Part shown: one piece after another, positions 1-9,278 of the stretch | How positions within the stretch are numbered: the stretch's first letter is position 1 | Layout: every line of letters starts with the position of its first letter | Assembly (NCBI RefSeq): GCF_900177295.1 | Contig: NZ_FWZX01000030.1 | Span: 1 to 64,000 of the forward strand | From: Tistlia consotensis USBA 355 | GTDB lineage: Bacteria > Pseudomonadota > Alphaproteobacteria > Kiloniellales > DSM-21159 | Length of the DNA: 64,000 nucleotides | Direction: 5' to 3' | Made by a program: the position numbers and the translations under genes | Notes under the pieces: model-generated | What the model saw: the letters and a program-made list of their open reading frames with translations, nothing else | Told to the model about the DNA's origin: nothing | Database searches by the model: none

Positions 1-390
1 TCCGAGGTCAAGAACCTCGCGACCCAGACCGCCAAGGCGACCGAGGAGATCGGCCAGCAGATCAACGCCATGCAGGGCATCACCGACAACGCCGCCAAGG
101 CCATCTCGGAGATCGGCAAGGCGATCGGCGAGATCGACGAGGTCTCGGCCTCGATCGCCTCGGCGGTCGAGGAGCAGTCCGCGGCGACCGGCGAGATCGC
201 CCGCAACACCCAGGAGGCCTCGGCCGGCACCCGGCAGGTCAGCCAGGCCATCGCCGAGGTCCAGCAGGGCATCTCGGAGGCCGGCGGCGCCGCGACCCAG
301 GTCGTCGCCGCGGCCGGCCAGCTCAGCGAGCAGGCCGAGCGGCTGACCCGCCAGGTCGCCGCCTTCCTGTCCGAGGTCCGCGCCGCCTGA
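1..390 (+). CDS. Methyl-accepting chemotaxis protein, C-terminal fragment
   Basis: The reading frame is open from the first base, so this is the last 129 codons of a gene whose start lies outside the window. The residues are the helical hairpin end of a chemoreceptor signalling domain: heptad-rich, with AVEEQSAATGEIARN near residues 57-71, followed by a second helix with the usual small and charged residues. In the family this part forms the cytoplasmic four-helix bundle that docks CheA and CheW and carries methylation sites. No C-terminal CheR-tethering pentapeptide is seen; the protein ends EVRAA. The ligand-binding part is not visible, so the stimulus is unknown. No other chemotaxis gene follows. 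Confidence 0.88.
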   Translation, partial: SEVKNLATQTAKATEEIGQQINAMQGITDNAAKAISEIGKAIGEIDEVSASIASAVEEQSAATGEIARNTQEASAGTRQVSQAIAEVQQGISEAGGAATQVVAAAGQLSEQAERLTRQVAAFLSEVRAA

Positions 391-553
391 TCCGGCAGCC
401 GAGGCCGGCCGCGAGGGCCACCGGCCGGGACCGGGAGGCCCGCCCGCGGACCGGCCGGCCTTCGTGCCGTGGCGGGCCGGCAATGCCGCGTTGCAATATG
501 CGCCCTTGCCGCGCGCCCGCGGCGACGGCAGGATGCGCCGCGTCGAGGCTGAG

Positions 554-1348
554 ATGAGCATCTGGGGAAAGATCGTCGGTGGCGCCGCCGGCTTCATGCT
601 GGGTGGCCCCTTGGGCGCGTTGATCGGCGGACTGGCCGGCCACGCGGTCGATGCCATGCGCGATTCGACCCGCCAGGAGATGCTGAAGGACCAGAGCGGC
701 GCGGGCCAGACCGGCTGGGCCGAGCACCACGGCCACGACGAGGCTTCCGACAGCGCCCGCTCGATCGCCTTCACGATCGGCGTCATCGTGCTCGGCGCCA
801 AGATGGCCAAGGCCGACGGCCACGTCACCAAGGACGAGGTCTCGGCCTTCAAGGAGGTCTTCCAGGTGCCGCCCGAGGAGATGAAGAACGTCGGGCGCAT
901 CTTCAACCAGGCGCGCCGCGACGCCCACGGCTACGAGCCCTACGCCCGGCAGCTCGGCCAGATGTTCCGCGGCCGGCCGCGGGTCCTGGAGGAGCTGCTC
1001 GACGGCCTGTTCCACATCGCCCGCGCCGACGGCGAGGTCGCCGATTCGGAGCTGGAGTACCTGGAGAAGGTCGCCCAGGCCTTCGGCTTCGGCGAGGCCG
1101 ACTGGGCGCGCATCCGCGCCGCCAACCTGGGGCCCGACAAGCGCGACCCCTACACCGTGCTCGGCGTGCCCCACGACGCCAGCGCCGAGACCATCAAGGC
1201 GGCCTACCGCAAGCTGGTCCGCGAGAACCATCCGGACAAGCTGATCGCCCAGGGCATGCCGGAGGAGTTCGTCGCCGTGGCCAACGAGAAGCTGGCCACC
1301 ATCAACCAGGCCTACGACGAGGTGCGGAAGCGCCGGGGCTTCTCCTGA
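554..1348 (+). CDS. djlA: TerB/J-domain protein, DjlA-like co-chaperone
   Basis: 264 residues from the ATG at 554; a GTG at 464 is in frame, but its extra residues look non-coding. The N-terminus (MSIWGKIVGGAAGF and on to about residue 35) is a Gly/Ala-rich hydrophobic segment, as in the membrane anchor of DjlA. Residues about 60-185 form a TerB-like helical domain (KMAKADGHVTKDEV). The C-terminus, about 196-264, is a J domain with a YRKLVRENHPDK stretch carrying the HPD triad that stimulates DnaK ATPase activity. DjlA proteins are inner-membrane DnaK co-chaperones. The gene ends 4 bases before the ABC-F gene, so the two may be cotranscribed. The symbol is by family resemblance. Confidence 0.8.
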   Translation: MSIWGKIVGGAAGFMLGGPLGALIGGLAGHAVDAMRDSTRQEMLKDQSGAGQTGWAEHHGHDEASDSARSIAFTIGVIVLGAKMAKADGHVTKDEVSAFKEVFQVPPEEMKNVGRIFNQARRDAHGYEPYARQLGQMFRGRPRVLEELLDGLFHIARADGEVADSELEYLEKVAQAFGFGEADWARIRAANLGPDKRDPYTVLGVPHDASAETIKAAYRKLVRENHPDKLIAQGMPEEFVAVANEKLATINQAYDEVRKRRGFS

Positions 1349-1352
1349 GCCC

Positions 1353-3205
<1,853 letters not shown>

Positions 3206-3209
<4 letters not shown>

Positions 3210-4096
3210 GGCATCTCGCGGTCCCGCCGCTGCACCTGCTCGTCTTCGTCGGGATCATGATGATCTGGGGCTTCAACTTCGCCATGGCGAAGTGGGGTCT
3301 GATGGAGCTGCCGCCGCTCGTCCTGATGACCCTGCGCTTCGGCGTCGTGGCGCTGATCCTGGTGCCCCTCGTGCCGCGGCCGAGCGGGCGCTGGCGCGAG
3401 ATCCTGCTGCTGTCCTTCCTGCTCGGCTTCCTGCACTTCGCGATGATGTTCACCGGGCTCAAGGGCATCGATGCCTCGACCGCGGCGATCGCGATCCAGC
3501 TGCAGGTACCCTTCGCCTCGCTGCTCGCCGCCGTCTTCCTCAAGGACCGGATCGGCTGGCGGCGCGGCCTCGGCATGGCCATCGCCTTCGCCGGCGTCGC
3601 CGTGGTCGCCGGCCAGCCGCGGCTCGACGGCAGCTACCTGTCGCTCGGCCTGGTCGTCGGCGCGGCGCTGATCTGGGCGATCTCCAACGTGCTGGTCAAG
3701 ACGCTGCACGACCTCTCGGGCTGGACCATCGCCGGCTGGATGTCGCTCTTCGCGACGCCCCAGCTCGCGCTCGGCTCGCTGCTGCTCGAGCACGGCCAGA
3801 GGGCGGCGCTCGCGAACGCCAGCTGGCTGGCCTGGTCGGCCGTCGCCTATACCAGCCTGGTCGTGATGATCGTCGGCTATGGTGCCTGGTACTGGCTGCT
3901 CAAGCGCCATCCGGTAACCGTCGCCATGCCCTTCACCCTGCTGCTGCCGATCTTCGGTGCCGCCTCCGGCGTGCTGGCGCTCGGCGAGAGCCTGAACCTG
4001 CTGCTGCTGATCGGCGGCGCGCTGGTCGTCGCGGGCGTCGGCATCATCGTGGTGCGCCGGCCGACCACCGCCGATCCGGTCGCCGAGCGGGTCTGA
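3206..4096 (+). CDS. EamA/DMT-family transporter
   Basis: 296 residues from a GTG that overlaps the stop of the ABC-F gene (GTGA). A longer open frame exists upstream but it is a shadow of the ABC-F gene. About ten hydrophobic helices are arranged as two EamA repeats; the first repeat shows WGFNFAMAKWG near the start and the second WAISNVLVKT in mid-protein. Members export amino acids, metabolites or drugs across the inner membrane, and the substrate cannot be read from sequence. The short cytoplasmic tail ends with VRRPTTADPVAERV. The next gene, an amidase, starts 16 bases downstream on the same strand. Confidence 0.88.
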
Positions 4097-4112
4097 GCGG
4101 CGGAGCGGCGCG

Positions 4113-4787
4113 ATGGACCGGCAGCCCTCGCCCAACCACGACGCCCGGCCGCCGGGCCAGGCCGTCGAGATCCTGCTGCTGCACTACACCGGCATGCCGA
4201 GCGCGGCCGCCGCGCTGGAGCGGCTCTGCGATCCCGCCGCCAAGGTCAGCGCCCACTACCTGGTCGACGAGGACGGCCGGGTCGTGCAGCTGGTCGAGGA
4301 GCATCGCCGGGCCTGGCACGCCGGCCATGCGGAGTGGCGCGGCCGGGCCGAGGTCAACGCCCGCTCGATCGGCATCGAGCTGGTCAACCCCGGCCACGAA
4401 TGGGGCTACCGCGCCTTCCCGGAGGCCCAGATGACCAGCCTGATCGAGCTGTGCCTCGGCATCCTGGAGCGCCACCCGGTCCCGCCGCGCCAGGTGCTCG
4501 GCCACAGCGACGTGGCGCCGCTGCGCAAGGAGGATCCGGGCGAGCTGTTCGACTGGCCGCGCCTGGCCGCCGCCGGCATCGGCCTCTGGCCGGCTGAGGC
4601 CGCGCCGCTCGAGCCCGACCCGGAGCGCGCGCGCCGGCAGCTCGCCGGCTTCGGCTACAGCTATCTCGACCAGGACCCCGCGGCGGTGCTGCGTGCCTTC
4701 CAGCGCCACTTCCGGCCGGCCGCGGTGACCGGCGCGCTCGACGCCGAGACGGCGGGCCGCCTCGGCGCGCTGAGCGCGCTGCTCTGA
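4113..4787 (+). CDS. N-acetylmuramoyl-L-alanine amidase, AmpD/AmiD type
   Basis: 224 residues. The Amidase_2 fold is clear: LLLHYTG at the N-terminus provides the first zinc His, AHYLVDEDG follows, IGIELVNPG carries the catalytic-site Glu, and LGHSDVAPLRKEDPG provides the remaining His/Asp zinc ligands and the conserved Lys. Residues about 165-224 look like a peptidoglycan-binding (PG_binding_1) domain (AFQRHFRP, DAETAGRLGAL). No signal peptide is visible, so it may be a cytoplasmic recycling enzyme cutting 1,6-anhydro-muropeptides; AmiD is the periplasmic lipoprotein alternative, which lacks support here. The gene sits directly upstream of rnpB and the cell-wall cluster. Confidence 0.88.
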   Translation: MDRQPSPNHDARPPGQAVEILLLHYTGMPSAAAALERLCDPAAKVSAHYLVDEDGRVVQLVEEHRRAWHAGHAEWRGRAEVNARSIGIELVNPGHEWGYRAFPEAQMTSLIELCLGILERHPVPPRQVLGHSDVAPLRKEDPGELFDWPRLAAAGIGLWPAEAAPLEPDPERARRQLAGFGYSYLDQDPAAVLRAFQRHFRPAAVTGALDAETAGRLGALSALL

Positions 4788-4824
4788 TTGACCCGGCGCC
4801 GCGCAGCGCCTACATCCCAGCCCA

Positions 4825-5239
<415 letters not shown>

Positions 5240-5276
5240 TTCTCACTCTGCCGACTAGGATCGCTCGACCTCATGA

Positions 5277-5291
5277 GAACATAAGAGGAAC
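5277..5291. promoter_or_regulatory. Candidate LexA (SOS) box GAAC-N7-GAAC
   Basis: GAAC at 5277-5280 and GAAC at 5288-5291 are separated by exactly seven bases. Read on the minus strand this is GTTC-N7-GTTC, the direct-repeat LexA site known for many alphaproteobacteria. It lies 38 bases after rnpB and about 290 bases before mraZ, in an AT-richer stretch. By base composition one such match is expected per window of this size, but only a few per cent of chance matches would fall between genes. Confidence 0.4.
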
Positions 5292-5371
5292 AAAAGTTAT
5301 CGGATGGCCTCCATTGACGCGAGAGGTCCCAGTGGCAGCAACAGCCCACCTGGAGCAGCTCGATAACTTTT
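5292..5371. repeat. 80-base hairpin with 11-bp perfect arms
   Basis: AAAAGTTATCG at 5292-5302 is the exact inverted complement of CGATAACTTTT at 5361-5371. Inside the 58-base loop a second imperfect stem pairs TCC and GTGG with CCAC and GGA. The element directly abuts the candidate LexA box. It has no recognised family; it could be a structured leader RNA, a terminator for rnpB read-through, or a relic of a small mobile repeat. Confidence 0.5.
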
Positions 5372-5418
5372 CATACACTGTTTCGACAACTTCAGAGAGG
5401 CTGCAGAATACTTGAACC

Positions 5419-5466
5419 GCCATTGACGCCCATGTCTGCCCATGATATCCCACGATATCCTATAAC
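5419..5466 (+). promoter_or_regulatory. MraZ-box array overlapping the dcw promoter
   Basis: The tetranucleotides GCCA, CCCA, CCCA, CCCA and CCTA start at 5419, 5429, 5439, 5449 and 5459, exactly 10 bases apart. On the minus strand the three perfect units read TGGG(N), the direct-repeat box bound by MraZ in E. coli, which there also has 5-base spacers. A good -10 element, TATAAC at 5461-5466, sits at the downstream end, so bound MraZ would cover the -35/-10 region. The -35 is weak (TGCCCA at 5437); TTGACG at 5423 is an alternative. The leader to the mraZ GTG is about 110 bases. The pattern suggests autorepression of the whole cluster. Confidence 0.6.
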
Positions 5467-5582
5467 GGCGATTGCCGTCCCAGGGGCATTGTGCGGGCGG
5501 GCACGGTGCGGGACGCGCCGGGAGGGGGCGGCCCCAGTGAAAACGCTCACGACGGGCCGCGGCGTCAGGCGGGAGACCCAGG

Positions 5583-6056
5583 GTGAGGCAGCCGTTCCTC
5601 GGCACCCACATCAACAAGATCGACGCGAAAGGGCGCGTCTCGGTCCCGGCTGCCTTCCGGCAGGTGCTGGCCGAGGACGCCTTCAAGGGCGTCGTCTGCT
5701 TCCCGTCCTACAAGGTCGACGCGATCGAAGGCTGCGCCATGGCCTTCATGACCGAGCTGGTCAGCTCGGTTGACGACTACGAGCTGTTCTCGGACGAGCA
5801 GCAGGCCCTCTCCGACGTCATCTTCGGCACCAGCAGCGAGCTCGCCTGGGACGCCAACGGCCGCATCCAGCTGCCGCCCGACCTGCTCGAGATGGCCGGC
5901 ATCGCCGACACCGCCGCCTTCGTCGGCATGGGCAAGACCTTCCGCATCTGGCAGCCCGAGGCCCTGGCCCGCAACCAGGCCGAGCGCCGCGCCCAGGCCC
6001 GCGACAAGGGCCTGTCCCTGCGCCTGCCCGGCGCCCGCCCGAGGAGCGACGCATGA
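5583..6056 (+). CDS. mraZ: Transcriptional regulator MraZ
   Basis: 157 residues from a GTG preceded by GGGAGA; no better start is visible. There are two MraZ/AbrB-like repeats: the first has [18 protein letters not shown] at residues 5-22 and the second has [13 protein letters not shown] in the middle, each with the DxKGR/DxNGR loop that contacts DNA. MraZ forms a ring of subunits that binds tandem TGGGN boxes and represses the dcw promoter in E. coli; a matching box array lies about 120-165 bases upstream. The C-terminal tail after about residue 140 is basic. The stop overlaps the rsmH start (ATGA). Confidence 0.96.
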   Translation: MRQPFLGTHINKIDAKGRVSVPAAFRQVLAEDAFKGVVCFPSYKVDAIEGCAMAFMTELVSSVDDYELFSDEQQALSDVIFGTSSELAWDANGRIQLPPDLLEMAGIADTAAFVGMGKTFRIWQPEALARNQAERRAQARDKGLSLRLPGARPRSDA

Positions 6057-7069
6057 CCGCCCGTCGCCGCTCCCCCGCCCCCCGCTCGTCCGACCAGGGC
6101 ACCCAGCCGGCTCCCGCCGTGGCCGAGAGCCACAAGCCGGTCATGCTCGCCGAGGTGCTGGCCGCCCTGGCACCGCGCGACGGCGGCCTCTACGTCGACG
6201 GCACCTTCGGACGCGGCGGCTATGCCATCGGCATCCTCGAGGCTGCCGACTGCCGGGTCATCGGCATCGACCGCGATCCCGAGGCGATCGCCCACGGCCG
6301 CCGCCTGGCCGAGGGCTACCGCGGCCGCCTGGCGCTGATCGAGGGCCGCTTCGGCGAGATGGACCGCCTGGTGACCGCCCGCCCGGTCGACGGCGTGACC
6401 CTCGACCTCGGCGTCTCCTCGCCCCAGCTCGACGTCGCCGAGCGCGGCTTCTCGTTCCGCTTCGACGGGCCGCTCGACATGCGCATGGGCCGGGACGGAC
6501 CGACCGCCGCCGAGGTCGTCAACGAGCTGCCCGAGGCCGAGCTGGCCGACGTCATCTACCGTTACGGCGAAGAGCGCCGCTCGCGCCAGATCGCCCGGGC
6601 CATCGTCGCCGCGCGCGCCGCCAAGCCGATCGAGCGCACCCTGGAGCTGGCCGAGATCGTCCGCTCGGTGGTCAAGCCGGCCAAGGACGGACTCGATCCG
6701 GCGACCCGGACCTTCCAGGCGCTGCGCCTCTACGTGAACGACGAGCTCGGCGAGCTCGAGCGCGGGCTCGCCGCGGCGGAGCGCATGCTGGCGCCGGGCG
6801 GCCGGCTCGCGGTGGTCGCCTTCCACTCCCTGGAAGACCGCCTAGTCAAGACCTTCCTGCGCCAGCGCAGCGGCACCGCCGCGCGCGGCTCACGGCACCT
6901 GCCGCCGGGCATCGAGGAGACCGGCGGCAGCTTCGCCCTGCTGCACCGCCAGGCGCTGCAGCCCGGCAAGGCCGAGGCGCGCGCCAATCCGCGCGCCCGC
7001 TCGGCCCGGCTGCGCGCCGCCGAACGCACCGCCATGCCGGCCCATGCAGCCGCGGCCGGGGAGGCGTGA
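6053..7069 (+). CDS. rsmH: 16S rRNA m4C1402 methyltransferase RsmH
   Basis: 338 residues, normal for RsmH (MraW), which N4-methylates C1402 in the ribosomal decoding site using S-adenosylmethionine. The family start [10 protein letters not shown] is at about residues 25-34, then the SAM-binding [12 protein letters not shown], the [10 protein letters not shown] block, the [11 protein letters not shown] block, and [13 protein letters not shown] near 260. The first 20 residues ([13 protein letters not shown]) are an unconserved basic extension. It starts inside the mraZ stop (ATGA) and its own stop overlaps a possible GTG of ftsL, so translation is coupled along the operon. Confidence 0.97.
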   Translation: MTARRRSPAPRSSDQGTQPAPAVAESHKPVMLAEVLAALAPRDGGLYVDGTFGRGGYAIGILEAADCRVIGIDRDPEAIAHGRRLAEGYRGRLALIEGRFGEMDRLVTARPVDGVTLDLGVSSPQLDVAERGFSFRFDGPLDMRMGRDGPTAAEVVNELPEAELADVIYRYGEERRSRQIARAIVAARAAKPIERTLELAEIVRSVVKPAKDGLDPATRTFQALRLYVNDELGELERGLAAAERMLAPGGRLAVVAFHSLEDRLVKTFLRQRSGTAARGSRHLPPGIEETGGSFALLHRQALQPGKAEARANPRARSARLRAAERTAMPAHAAAAGEA

Positions 7070-7074
7070 CGGCC

Positions 7075-7515
7075 ATGCGCTGGTCCTATCTCTTCTGGCT
7101 GGTCGTCGCAGGCGTCGCGGTCGCGGCCCTCTTCGAGACCAAGCACAAGGTCCAGACCCTCGAGGACCAGCTGCTGACGACCGAGCGGCAGATCCACCAG
7201 GAGCGCGAGACGATCGAGGTGCTGCGCGCCGAGTGGAGCTACCTCAACCAGCCCTCGCGCATCGAGGCCCTGGCCGAGAAGTACCTGGGCCTGAAGCCGA
7301 TGACGCCGCAGCAGATCGTCTCCGTCGACCGCCTGCCGCCGCGGCCCGAGGACTTCGACCGCGTGCCGGTCGCCCTCGACAAGCTGCTGCCGCCGGCCAA
7401 GCCGCAGCAGCTGCCGAGCGTCACCACGGTCGGCACCGGCTCGACCAGCGTGGCCTCGGCCGGCCTCCCGGGCGGCAAGCTCGCCATCACCCCCGTCTCG
7501 GAGTCCAAGCGATGA
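7075..7515 (+). CDS. ftsL: Cell division protein FtsL
   Basis: 146 residues from ATG 7075; a GTG at 7066 that overlaps the rsmH stop would add three residues. It is a bitopic membrane protein: one hydrophobic segment at about residues 3-19 (SYLFWLVVAGVAVAALF), then a periplasmic coiled coil to about residue 60 (LLTTERQIHQERETIEVL) with the WSYLNQP and IEALAEKYLGLKP motifs of alphaproteobacterial FtsL. A Pro/Ser/Gly-rich tail follows. FtsL, together with FtsB and FtsQ, links the Z ring to the FtsW/FtsI synthase. Position between rsmH and ftsI supports the call. Confidence 0.92.
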   Translation: MRWSYLFWLVVAGVAVAALFETKHKVQTLEDQLLTTERQIHQERETIEVLRAEWSYLNQPSRIEALAEKYLGLKPMTPQQIVSVDRLPPRPEDFDRVPVALDKLLPPAKPQQLPSVTTVGTGSTSVASAGLPGGKLAITPVSESKR

Positions 7516-9278
7516 TCGGGCCGCACCGCAAGAGCAGCGCCCGGGTCGCGCGCGTCACCCCCTGCGGGCGCGATCTCGGCCCCAACAACGGCTGGGTCGT
7601 CGAGCTCGACGGCCAGACCAAGACCGCCCTCGAGGTCGGCCGCACCCGCCTGCTGGTCGCCGGCTTCGTCTTCGCGCTCGCCTTCCTGGGCGTCGCCGGG
7701 CGGCTGATCGACCTGTCGCTGTTCGGCGCCGTCGGCGAGCCGCTGCGCGCCGAGGCGCCGAGCGCCGACGAGCTGCGCCCGACTCGCGCGGCGATCCTGG
7801 ACCGCAACGGCGAGATCCTGGCGACGACCCTGCCGGTCGCCTCGATCTACGCCAATCCGCACGAGATCCGCGATCCGGTGCTGGCCGCGAGCCGCCTGGC
7901 CACGGCGCTGCCCGACATCGACCCGGGCGAGATCCGCGACCGCCTCGCCAGCGACCGCAGCTTCATCTGGATCAAGCGCCACATCACCCCGCGCGAGATG
8001 GCGGCGGTCAACCGCCTGGGCATCCCGGGCGTGCGCTTCCAGCGCGAGGAGACGCGGGTCTATCCGCACGGCTCCCTGGTCAGCCAGGTGGTCGGCCTGA
8101 CCGACATCGACGGCCACGGCATCGCCGGCATGGAGAGCGCCGAGAACGGCCTGCTGTCCGACGGCCGCACGCCGCTGCGCCTCTCGATCGACCTGCGCAT
8201 CCAGTACATCATGGCCGAGGAGCTGTCGGCCGCGATGAAGACCTTCGACGGCATCGGCGCCGCCGGCCTGGTGGTCGACGCCCACACCGGCGAGATCCTC
8301 TCGATGGTCTCGCTGCCGACCTTCGATCCGAACGATCCGGCCGCCGCCGGCCCGGCGGCGCGCTTCAACCGGGCCAGCCTCGGCGTCTACGAGATGGGCT
8401 CGGTGTTCAAGCTGGCCACCGCGGCGATGGCGCTCGATTCCGGCGTGGTGCACCTGACCGACGGCTTCGACGTCACCCATCCGATCCGCGTCGGCCGCTT
8501 CCGGATCAACGACTACCACCCGATCAAGGGGACCATCTCGATCCCCGAGATCATCATGCATTCCAGCAACATCGGCACGGTGCACATGGCCATGGAGGCC
8601 GGCACCGACCGGCTGCTGGCCTTCTACGGCGCGCTCGGCCTGACCAAGCGGCTGAAGTACGAGCTGCCCGAGACCGGCGAGCCGCTGCTGCCCCATCCCT
8701 GGCGCGAGATCAACACCATGACGGCGTCCTACGGCCAAGGCATCGCCGTGACTCCGCTGCAGGTTGTGCGCGCGACGGCGGCGATCGCCAACGGCGGTGA
8801 GCTGCCGACGCTGACGCTGATGCACCGCACGCCCGACCAGCGGGGCCGGGTGACCCGGGTGCTGACCGAAGAGACCTCGCGACAGATGCGCTGGCTGATG
8901 CGGCTGGTGGTCGAGAAGGGCACCGGCCGCAAGGCCGACGCGCCGGGCTACCTGGTCGGCGGCAAGACCGGCACCGCCGACAAGCCCTCGCCCAAGGGCG
9001 GCTACGCCAAGAACAAGCGCATCGCGAGCTTCATCGGCGCCTTCCCGATGGACGATCCCCAGTACGTCATCTTCGCCATGGTCGACGAGCCGAAGGGCAT
9101 CAAGGCGACCTACGGCTACGCGACCGGCGGCTGGGTCACCGCCCCGGTCGTCAGCCGTGTCGTCGAGCGCATCGCGCCCCTGCTCGGCATCGCGCCGCGG
9201 CGCGGCGACGACGAGCTCGACACCGAGCGGAAGATCGTCCCGGTGGTCTACCGGGGGACGGAACTTGCGGCTCGCTGA
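7512..9278 (+). CDS. ftsI: Division-specific transpeptidase FtsI (PBP3)
   Basis: 588 residues from ATG 7512, overlapping the ftsL stop (ATGA). One membrane segment is at about 46-66, then a dimerisation domain with RAAILDRNGEILA near 92-104, then the transpeptidase domain. All three penicillin-binding motifs are present: SVFK at 297-300 (catalytic Ser 297), SSN at 351-353 and KTG at 485-487. FtsI cross-links septal peptidoglycan in the periplasm with FtsW. The N-terminal cytoplasmic stretch of about 45 residues is basic. Its 3' end overlaps the probable TTG start of murE. Confidence 0.96.
   Translation: MIGPHRKSSARVARVTPCGRDLGPNNGWVVELDGQTKTALEVGRTRLLVAGFVFALAFLGVAGRLIDLSLFGAVGEPLRAEAPSADELRPTRAAILDRNGEILATTLPVASIYANPHEIRDPVLAASRLATALPDIDPGEIRDRLASDRSFIWIKRHITPREMAAVNRLGIPGVRFQREETRVYPHGSLVSQVVGLTDIDGHGIAGMESAENGLLSDGRTPLRLSIDLRIQYIMAEELSAAMKTFDGIGAAGLVVDAHTGEILSMVSLPTFDPNDPAAAGPAARFNRASLGVYEMGSVFKLATAAMALDSGVVHLTDGFDVTHPIRVGRFRINDYHPIKGTISIPEIIMHSSNIGTVHMAMEAGTDRLLAFYGALGLTKRLKYELPETGEPLLPHPWREINTMTASYGQGIAVTPLQVVRATAAIANGGELPTLTLMHRTPDQRGRVTRVLTEETSRQMRWLMRLVVEKGTGRKADAPGYLVGGKTGTADKPSPKGGYAKNKRIASFIGAFPMDDPQYVIFAMVDEPKGIKATYGYATGGWVTAPVVSRVVERIAPLLGIAPRRGDDELDTERKIVPVVYRGTELAAR

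Noticed and set aside
5314..5341. TTGACG at 5314 as a promoter -35 for mraZ
   Set aside because: No -10-like hexamer lies 16-18 bases downstream, and it is in the hairpin loop.
5487..5530. GTGCGGG/GGGCGGG repeats just upstream of mraZ, first considered as MraZ boxes
   Set aside because: The spacing is irregular (15 bases and others) and the motif lacks TGGG; the array at 5419-5462 has exact 10-bp steps and a -10 element and is a better candidate.
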